Shown here one piece after another: positions 56,761-64,000 of a stretch of 64,000 bases of DNA. The notes beneath the pieces are model-generated. The model was given only the letters and a program-made list of their open reading frames with translations. It had not been told where the DNA came from and searched no databases. Source of the stretch: Pyrus communis (taxonomy: Eukaryota > Streptophyta > Magnoliopsida > Rosales > Rosaceae); NCBI RefSeq assembly GCF_963583255.1, contig NC_084817.1, positions 7,818,121-7,882,120 of the forward strand, in the 5' to 3' direction. Both the position numbers and the translations under genes were made by a program. How positions within the stretch are numbered: position 1 is the stretch's first letter; each line of letters opens with the position of its first letter.

Positions 56761-57051
56761 CTAATAGATTCTTACATTTTTGTAGTTTTCCTTCCTTATT
56801 TGTTCGGTGTTGTTTTGTGACAATCTCTCAACTATTACATTTTCCTTTAATCCTATACAACACCAGAAGACCAAGTATATAGAGATCGATGTTCACTTTA
56901 TCCAAGAAAGAGTAGCCAAAGGGAAACTTCGTGTGCAATTTGTGTCTTCCAAAGAACTGATATATTAACTAAAGAGCTAAGTGCACCATTTTTTTAGAAT
57001 TCACTATAAGAATCTCATGCTTGGTTCGTCAAAGCATGTGATTGAGGGGGG

Positions 57052-57280
57052 TGATAGAGGTATATAGTAACTGTAGAATTGTGACAAATGTCACAGTCTT
57101 AGAGAGGTAGTTTGTTTGTTAGAAGTGTTGTAAATTGTATGAGTACCAAGTCAATGTACTTTCTTAATGATTAAGAAATTAATACAAAAAGCTTAAAGAT
57201 TCTTCTCTGTCTCATTTCTCTCTGATATTCTCCAACTCCTTCCTCTCTCTAAAAACACCATAGATTTATGTAGATTAACA
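57052..57280 (+). repeat. Old copia 3' LTR
   Basis: Starts TGATAGAGGTATATAGTAAC right after the polypurine tract (57041-57051) and ends GATTAACA. Confidence 0.82.
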
Positions 57281-59354
57281 GAAAACTCCAGTGGCAAGCT
57301 CGTTCTTCTCTCCACTTGGACTCTTGCGGCAACCGGAGCTTCAACACCACTGACCCAATCCACGCCTTGACCGAATAACAAAATAATAAGAAATTGAATG
57401 ATGGGTTTGGAGATTGGAGGAGAAACATATAGAAATATTGGGTTTGAGAGGTTAAACAGAGTAGAAACATATAGAAATGCTAGGTTTGAGAGGTGAATTG
57501 GTTAACTTGGGTGTGGAGAAAAGGACGAAGAAGAAGAGTATGGAGAAATTGACATTATTGCCCTTTAGAGATAATGTCACGTCTCGAACCTGGAGTTGGT
57601 GGAAAAATATGACCCCTCGTAGGCGTGCGAGTAAAACAAAATAAAAAGAAAAAAAAAACTTCTCTTATACAAATAACTCGAAAATCTTTACAGGGTGTAC
57701 ATAAATAATAAAAACTCTTAAATCTGTTGTCTGATGCAACTTCAACTTGTCTAGCACCTATCTTGCCAAATAACTCATTTGTACAATAAAAGGATAAGGG
57801 GTGAGCAACAACCATCATCACCAATAAGTAGAATAGGTAATATGCCAGTCAAGCGTGCTGTTTTACTCACACTATAACATAGTACAATCATATCAAAGTC
57901 TTTATGATGTATCTGCCATATCACATTGTCCCTTCACATGTTAGTGTCCTCCATAACATATAGCTCACCACATGACCCTAAATTGGCCATTTTGCCCTAA
58001 TGTTCCCATGTGCCTTCCATTTATCACCATATATAATAACTCTAAAACATTTCAACAAATCCAACATGCTTGACTTGAAATAGAGAGATATCCGAAAATA
58101 TATAGATCAAAACCCATGATAGCTCGTGGTTTTCACATTTATAAGAAAAATAAGAATATTTTAAACACATTACATAAACAACTGACCTCAATAAACCGAC
58201 CCTTGTCAAGAAATTTATCTGCCAACTCCATACGTCATCATTTCTTTGTTTCTTTCTATTTCCCACACTCTCTATATCTCTACGTGAAACTCTCTGCATG
58301 CTGCCATGAAAAAACAATGAAGCAATGCTGCTATTTATAGGTTATAAAGTCCGCAATTACAATTTACAATGCCCTTATTAGTTGAATGTGGCTGCAAAAC
58401 GTATCTCCAAAACTTGGATAATATTAACACCTCATGCTAACAACTTACGTGCAAATCATCTGCATGTAAGATTGTTGCCAACACAACAACTGCATGTAAT
58501 TACTTGGCCACCTCCTGCTTACATAATGATCAAACTAGTAATAGTTTGTCACCACCATACATAAAAGACAAACTTGTAAAAACTACACCTCGTGACATGC
58601 ATATTGCCAATTAAAAAACCTAACTAAAGGTTAATTGCATCACCAACGTAGTATTATTCTCCTCCAAATAACATATATACAACTTAAACATACGGGGACC
58701 TCACACGTAATCGTGTGGATAGCACGTGGAAAACTCGGTGTTGGAGAAAAGCAAACTCAAATACAACATGTAGGGAAAAAAATTTGATGACCCTTTTCAT
58801 GTATGATTTTATTGGCTAACAAGTCAACCTGCTATTGATATGATTTTGGAGGATAACATTAAAATTATCTTTCTTTTGACGAGGATGAGTGTTTAATTCC
58901 TATTCGTTCGTATTTTTTATGATCCCAAAATTAGAAAGTCTACTACAAATTTTCTGCAACAATATTATAAAGGAAGGATTTGAGTTAAGTCAATTATTAT
59001 TAGTTATCGAATTCGTCATTCAAAAGAATTTAACATAAGATTACGTACCTACATATAAAGAAGAATGTCATTAGATCAAGGCTGTAGAGTTTGTGTGGCC
59101 ATGGAGCATGCTGCATGTCAATTTCAAATACATGGACATTAGGAAAAAAAAGTAGTCTCAAATAGCTAGTGCATGTCTAGAGCGGGGTGAGAAGATAGGT
59201 AAATGGGTCGTGTTTAAGGTTTTTATGAAAATTATTTGTATATAAAAACAAATTAAAACAAAAACAAAAACTTGACCTAAAAAGGATTATAAATTGGAGA
59301 AATTCTAATTATTATGTGTTAGTAAAAAGCGAGAAAATTGAGAAAAATTTGTAT
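57281..59354. other. Gene-free stretch, possible LTR from about 57575
   Basis: TGTCACGTCTCGAACCTGGA at 57575 resembles the start of plant gypsy LTRs (TGTCACGCCCCGAACC). A TG...CA pair with matching ends exists at 57575 and 58597 (CGTGACA), but flanking bases do not repeat, so this is only a possibility. No gene; frames at 58042-58564 have no family. Confidence 0.3.
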
Positions 59355-59705
59355 GAGACTTGATTTGTATATAATTTCCATTACAGATGGACAAACATTT
59401 TTATCTGCCAATTTATTCAATTCTGGAATCAGACCGGCCATTAATGTGGGTATTTCGATTTCCAGGGTAGGATATGCTGCTCAAATTAAAGCGATGAAAC
59501 AAGTAGTTGGCAAATTAAAATTGGAATTGGCACAATTTGCAGAATTAGAAGCCTTTGCACAATTCGCTTCTAATCTCGATAAGCTACTTAGAATCAATTG
59601 GCAAGAGGTCAATGATTACGTGAGTTGCTTAAACAATCTCAATTGTCCCTACTTTTGCTGGAAAAACAAATACTGACTATTTATACCGGAACGAATGGTT
59701 ATTGG
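59355..59705 (+). pseudogene. atpA: Nuclear plastid DNA fragment: atpA (ATP synthase CF1 alpha), C-terminal part
   Basis: The frame 59384-59580 reads [20 protein letters not shown] and [20 protein letters not shown], the plastid (not mitochondrial) alpha-subunit sequence. After SNLDK, one base is missing (near 59579), throwing the rest out of frame; the DNA still matches atpA (CAATTGGCAAGAGGTCAA, GAGTTGCTTAAACAATCTCA, GACTATTTATACCGGAACGA). Similarity stops near 59705. Several substitutions and a stop (TAG for CAG near 59586) show it is a nuclear relic (NUPT). Plastid DNA was copied into the nucleus; no promoter or transit peptide is seen. Confidence 0.92.
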
Positions 59706-60450
59706 CACTACAATCCATTCAAAACTCGCCACGGGACAAATCTTAAATATAATCTCTTGCCTTTCTTTTATATTTAAAATTCTCATAATTTTTGGAAAAA
59801 CTTAATATAGGTCCAATTTTATGAGCCATTATTAGTTATAGTCCACTTTTGTTTAATTTTTGAGTTAGGTCGAGTAATTTATTATCCACATCAGCTTATT
59901 TGTATTCTCTTGCCACATTTACCCTTAAAAATTAACTAATTAAGTAATTACTGTTTTTTTTAATTTGTGATTAATAGTAATCTTATTCTTAATTATAGGA
60001 TTATTTTTAGGGATTTAAATCTCATTTTTTCTTCTCCTTCCACAAACCGTTCATTTTTCTTTTCTTGTTTCTCCCTCACAATATATTTCTCTTCCTGCAT
60101 TATTTTGCTCAATAATCTTCTTCCATAATATTCCTCTTCTGCTCCTCCTCCTTCCATAAGGATGATCAATATACATTTGATTGGATTAAAAAAAAAAAGA
60201 GATTACACTAGTCAATCTTGTATTTTGGGGTTCTTCGTCTCCTTATCTTTTATTTTTAGATTATTTCTCCTTTTTATACGAATTAGTATTTTCTTTTGTG
60301 TTTCCTCCCTCAATATCATCTTTCTTCACGAATGTTTTTGGTTTTTATCTACCTATATCACTTGTGTGACAACACGTTCCAAATTTTACGTTTTTATGTT
60401 ATTTTAAAAGCGTGAATTTACGAAAATGCCATAGAGGCAAAGATTTTGAC
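59706..60450. other. Intergenic, nothing firm
   Basis: AT-rich; the frame at 60162-60407 is low-complexity and has no family. Confidence 0.4.
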
Positions 60451-62535
60451 TTATGTTGACCATTGTCTAGAGAGACGTATGACTTATTCTTTTAACATAT
60501 TCTCGTAGTACTCATGGATGTGAACGCATAGGCGAAAACCGTTTGCAAGTCCGGATTATAACGGTATAGTTATGGATGTTTGAAAATGTCTATTTAAAGT
60601 TTAGTTATAAATTATTTGAATTCCCACCTTGTGGGAAAGTGACCAATCTGATTTTAGGCACAAATAGAAAGGAACCAATTAAATTAGAGGGAGAGGGTGA
60701 GACCCAATCAGAAATCAAAAGAAGAAAAGAAAAAAAAAAAAAAAAACCCACCCAAGAACCACCTTGATTAACCATGGTATGTGGCGGTTTGAGGCCACGA
60801 AAGTCAACGAAAATCAACGGTGCTCCGGCCACTCTTTTTGATTTTCCGGCAAATCGGCAAAGTGATGGCCGATGCCACCACTTGGGCTTTGTAGCTCATC
60901 ATCCCAGGAGCAAAACCCAACCAACCTTGACCCCGTTGAACCACTGTAGAAGATGAATCGACATCGGGAAGTTTTACGCACCCACCGGCTTTGTGGGCAA
61001 AATTGACCATCTTTCGTCCACTTTTGGACTTCGTGGAAGGTATGAAAGTTGCTCCACTCACTGAGATCTTCATTTATGTGAAGTTTGAGAATTTTTGGAA
61101 ATAGTTGAATTTTCTGGCGAGTTGGGGTGGCCGACTGCCACCCGCGGCGGCGCATGGCCAGTGAGCCGCCAATGTTATTTTTAGGCTATGTCGAATGTCT
61201 TGATTTCAGTTTTGTCATTTGAATGACGTAGGTTGATCGTTGGAACCTAAATTCGTTACGATACGTTACTTGATAAAAATGTGAATCGACGATCCGACCG
61301 TTGGATCGTCACCAAAATTGGATACATTATAATACGAAATATTTAAAGATCATAGGAATTTATGGATCGAGAATCCGTCTTACGGATCTTCCTGAATTGG
61401 ATTTGTAAGTTAGTAAAATAAATGTTCACGGCCACTTGTTTTAGGCAATTGGCGGAGATCTGACCGTTGGATCGTAATGAAATTTTAACATGTTATTCTA
61501 GAAACATATTGTGGATCGTTGGGAGTTGCGGATTGGAAATCTGATATGCGGATCTTCCGGGTCAAGTTATACAGGGTTGTAGACCCTACCGACGATCTTT
61601 AATCGACTGTTGACTTGTGGTCAATGGGTCTCAAACTATTTTAGAATGCCGTTGAGGTTGTGTTTTATGTGAATTACGTATTCTACGGATAAGAGTTATG
61701 AGATGTGATTTGATAATTGGTCACATGAACCAATCATTCAGGACGCCTCGATGCGTGCGCTAGAGAATCATAGCGTGGACTCCAGGTGAATGGATCTTTT
61801 CCTTTTTATCAAGCATATTATTGAGAGTTCTATTGACACTTTTAAATTGATTAGGTATATTACCTTGATATAATTATTGTGAATGCTTAAAGTACCTATA
61901 TGAACTACGAATGACTTGATCCCTGTTTAAGGTACGTAAGCAGTCTAACGAGACGTTAGATGTAGCCATAATATATTTGAGACAAAAGCCTTATTTGGGA
62001 AATTGAGTAATGCGAAGGAAATTGGTAAAGGCAAGTTTTAGTTTTGTGAATTAGTTAGTTAAATTAGTGTTAATTGGGTTGTTATGGATAATTATCCCTG
62101 AAAATAAGTAGTTCGGGAGTAGGGCGTTATTGATTGTACACTTCACACCGTATTGTTTATAATTGAAAATGCTACGACATGGTTGAGTATTAGATTGCAT
62201 CATGGTATATCCATATGTATATTACTTGCATATAATTATTGGGAATGCTTTCAAGTGCAAAGATGAACGCAGAACACCCTGATAAGTTTAGGTGAGTTTA
62301 TGGTATTAGTTGAGTCGATTGCGTTATAGCATGACTACATTTATGTGTTAGGCAAGTTCGATATTGTCGTAATGGTTGCCATGAGTTGCACATGCTATAT
62401 TGAGATGTATTGAGAGCTCATAAACCTGCACCCCGGTGTTAGTGCTCCCGCCCGTGGCCAGGGTACAGTCCTTCACGTGATGTTCACCTCTCGCACCTTA
62501 CGCTCACCTTGGATCCAAGGTAGGTGCACAGTCTT

Positions 62536-62673
62536 GTCGTACAGACCACTTTAGGTGGTTCCGACTCGTAGGTGACCCGCGATTATTCGCACAGTCTTCA
62601 CGTGATCGTAACACTTGAGCGTATTTATTTACACCCAATCCTGTCGTACAGACCACTTTAGGTGGTTCCAACT
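62536..62673. repeat. Two hairpin motifs of the GTCGTACAG family
   Basis: At 62536-62566 and 62643-62673: GTCGTACAG, ACCAC, TTTA, GGTGGT, TCCGAC (or TCCAAC). The stem arms ACCAC/GTGGT replace GTCAC/GTGAC of the tandem copies downstream. Confidence 0.8.
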
Positions 62674-62702
62674 CGTGTGCAGGTATACTTATTGAGCTAT
62701 TG

Positions 62703-63027
62703 GCTAGCCATGATTGATGAGATATGGATAAGTCGTACAGGTCACTATAGGTGACTCCGACTTATATGCTAGCCATGATTGATGAGATATGGATAAGTCG
62801 TACAGGTCACAAGAGGTGACTCCGACTTATATGCTAGCCATGATTGATGAGATATGGATAAGTTGTACAGGTCACTATAGGTGACTCCGACTTATATACT
62901 AGCCATGATTGATGAGATATGGATAAGTCGTACAGGTCACTGTAAGTGACTCCAACTTATATGCTAGCCATGATTGATGAGATATGGATAAGTTGTATAT
63001 GTCATTTTAGATGACTCTAACTGATAT
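62703..63027. repeat. 65-bp tandem repeat, five copies, each with a hairpin
   Basis: Copies start at 62703, 62768, 62833, 62898 and 62963. Each has GCTAGCCATGATTGATGAGA (first base A in copy 4), then TATGGATAAGTCGTACAGGTC..., with an inverted repeat: ATAAGTCG ... GGTCAC-loop-GGTGAC ... CGACTTAT. The fifth copy is the most diverged. Confidence 0.95.
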
Positions 63028-63124
63028 ATCATTTTGTATTGATTAAGTTCACTTGGCCTACTTATTAATGTATGGTGGAGTTGATGGCAAACCGTGGTTT
63101 TGGTCATTTCTGAGCATGGTTTGG

Positions 63125-63144
63125 ATATATATATATATATATAT
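63125..63144. repeat. (TA)n microsatellite
   Basis: Ten TA units. Confidence 0.9.
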
Positions 63145-63561
63145 GTTGTACTATCCTATACAAAACGATAAGGGAATTACAGTGATGGGTTATTACTGTT
63201 AGAAAGGTAATAGATTTGGGAAGCTTGGTTTTACTGCTTACTCACATTTTCTGTTTTGTACCCCCTTCAAGTTTTAACTGCTAAGTTCGTATCGACGAGG
63301 ATATATAGCTAATCTTAGTATTGGTGGCTACTTTTAAGGGTATGATTCTTACCCACACTACTGTACCTTACTTATGCTCTGACATTGTGTGTGAAATGGG
63401 TTCGCTCCAACTCGTAGCGCACTTTGGTATTTAGACACTTTTAGATTCAAATTTATTCACTTTTTATACACTATCACACTTTATGGCTTCGTCACCTTCC
63501 AGGTGTCGGCTAACACAGCTCGATTTGGGGTCCTAGTGGACATTTCGGGTCGGGGTGTGTC

Positions 63562-64000
63562 AACTTGTCTTTTATATTATAGTGTACCTGCACCATGAAT
63601 AATTGTATCTATCTACCTATATATATATCACATATTTTGTTGATAATCTATCTAAGATTAATTTGCGTTTATCTACCTATACCATAGGTTTTTTTTTTTT
63701 AATTTTTTTTATTATTTTTTAAATAATACTCTACCTATATCATAGATTAATTGCATATGTATCATATGTTTTTTTTTTGTTTGTAAACTACTTGCATCAA
63801 AGCTTGATTGCATTGTCTACCTGCATCACAGATTAGATGCATTATTTACCTACACCACTTTTTAATTAGATATTATTTACATATGTTCATCACTTATTAC
63901 TTGTATTTATGTACCTATATCATAGGTTTTTTCTTTTTGTAATATACTTTTATCAAGAATGAATAATATTTAGGTAATTATAGGAATTTTATATTAGCAC
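63562..64000. repeat. Loose repeat of a CTACCTATATCATAG motif
   Basis: CTACCTATATCATAGATTAA-like strings recur near 63611, 63672, 63731, 63817, 63846 and 63917, 30-85 bases apart, in T-rich sequence. No gene. It may be an untranslated leader of a retroelement cut by the window edge. Confidence 0.45.

Larger units (their letters stand above)
52121..57280 (+). mobile_element. Old, broken Ty1/copia retrotransposon
   Basis: Related LTRs at 52121-52341 and 57052-57280 (roughly 15-20 % different by eye) flank a decayed gag-pol. Just after the 5' LTR is TGGTATTAATGGCC, a damaged tRNA-Met primer site; before the 3' LTR is TTGAGGGGGG. No target duplication remains visible. A different lineage from the 35-kb element: different LTRs and primer site. 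Confidence 0.9.
60451..63561. mobile_element. Long LTR-like retroelement tract (gypsy/LARD type), boundaries uncertain
   Basis: The right end GGGTCGGGGTGTGTCA, read in reverse TGACACACCCCGACCC, is the terminus of a common plant gypsy LTR class. It is preceded by GGCTTCGTCACCTTCCAGGT, also typical. The body contains repeated CGTTGGATCGT strings, a 65-bp tandem array and no coding frame. The left end was not found; only one end is secure. The frames at 60576-61155 are not taken as genes. Confidence 0.5.

Noticed and set aside
57575..58597. Solo LTR with TGTCACG...CGTGACA ends
   Set aside because: Flanking 5-mers do not repeat and no inner LTR landmarks were found; kept only as a possibility in the region note.
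60774..61155. Open frames on both strands near 60.8-61.1 kb
   Set aside because: They lie in a repeat-type tract with overlapping frames in both directions and no domain.

Overview
The window is nuclear DNA of a flowering plant: intron-split genes, TATA-type intergenic DNA, and a dense load of plant-type LTR retrotransposons, Mutator-like (MULE), hAT-like and MITE elements. The 5S-bearing Cassandra TRIM, the repeat styles and the protein sequences suggest a woody Rosaceae species (apple/pear type). That placement is an inference from memory, not from a database search. No tRNA, full rRNA gene, CRISPR array or bacterial-type operon was recognised.

Genes. (1) The left edge cuts the 3' part of a subfamily-I GATA zinc-finger transcription factor (2-679, +). 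(2) A small NOXY2/NFD6-like mitochondrial protein gene lies on the minus strand (about 7.4-9.7 kb). It has an intron that appears to end in TG, and two alternative C-termini. (3) A single-exon SWIM + RING zinc-finger gene is at 15912-16658 (+). (4) An RCC1-repeat (UVR8-like) gene is at 19823-21921 (+), with a U12-type intron whose frame-preserving 3' end is GG. (5) A five-exon DUF810/MUN-domain (unc-13-like) gene is at 23712-27735 (-), with one GC-AG intron. The RCC1 and DUF810 genes converge. These are ordinary single-copy-looking genes with no operon-like relation to each other.

Mobile DNA, 0-35 kb. A foldback MITE (2.25-2.44 kb), a gypsy-like LTR remnant broken by an hAT-like insert (4.66-5.84 kb), and an old 4.8 kb MULE with about 105-bp TIRs (9.87-14.64 kb). 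The MULE transposase gene is interrupted by a Cassandra TRIM with a perfect 5-bp target-site duplication (TSD). Further on are a MULE-type element with a captured gene fragment (16.9-18.1 kb), a 174-bp MITE with a 10-bp TSD, other foldback elements, a MULE end with a captured inositol-tetrakisphosphate kinase fragment (30.3-31.5 kb), and a four-LTR TRIM concatemer (32.66-33.61 kb) in a minisatellite.

35-57 kb. A 5-kb segment is tandemly duplicated (35078-46527 and 46528-51613). Each unit holds a MULE-type element and an hAT-like element. Unit 1 later received a young copia retrotransposon (35269-41756, LTRs differing at three sites, gag and pol open); unit 2 shows the empty site. A much older, broken copia element follows (52121-57280).

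57-64 kb. Mostly repeat-derived: a plastid atpA fragment moved to the nucleus (about 59355-59705), and a long LTR-like tract (about 60.4-63.56 kb) holding seven copies of a hairpin motif, five of them in 65-bp tandem repeats. Several copies carry paired, compensatory stem changes.
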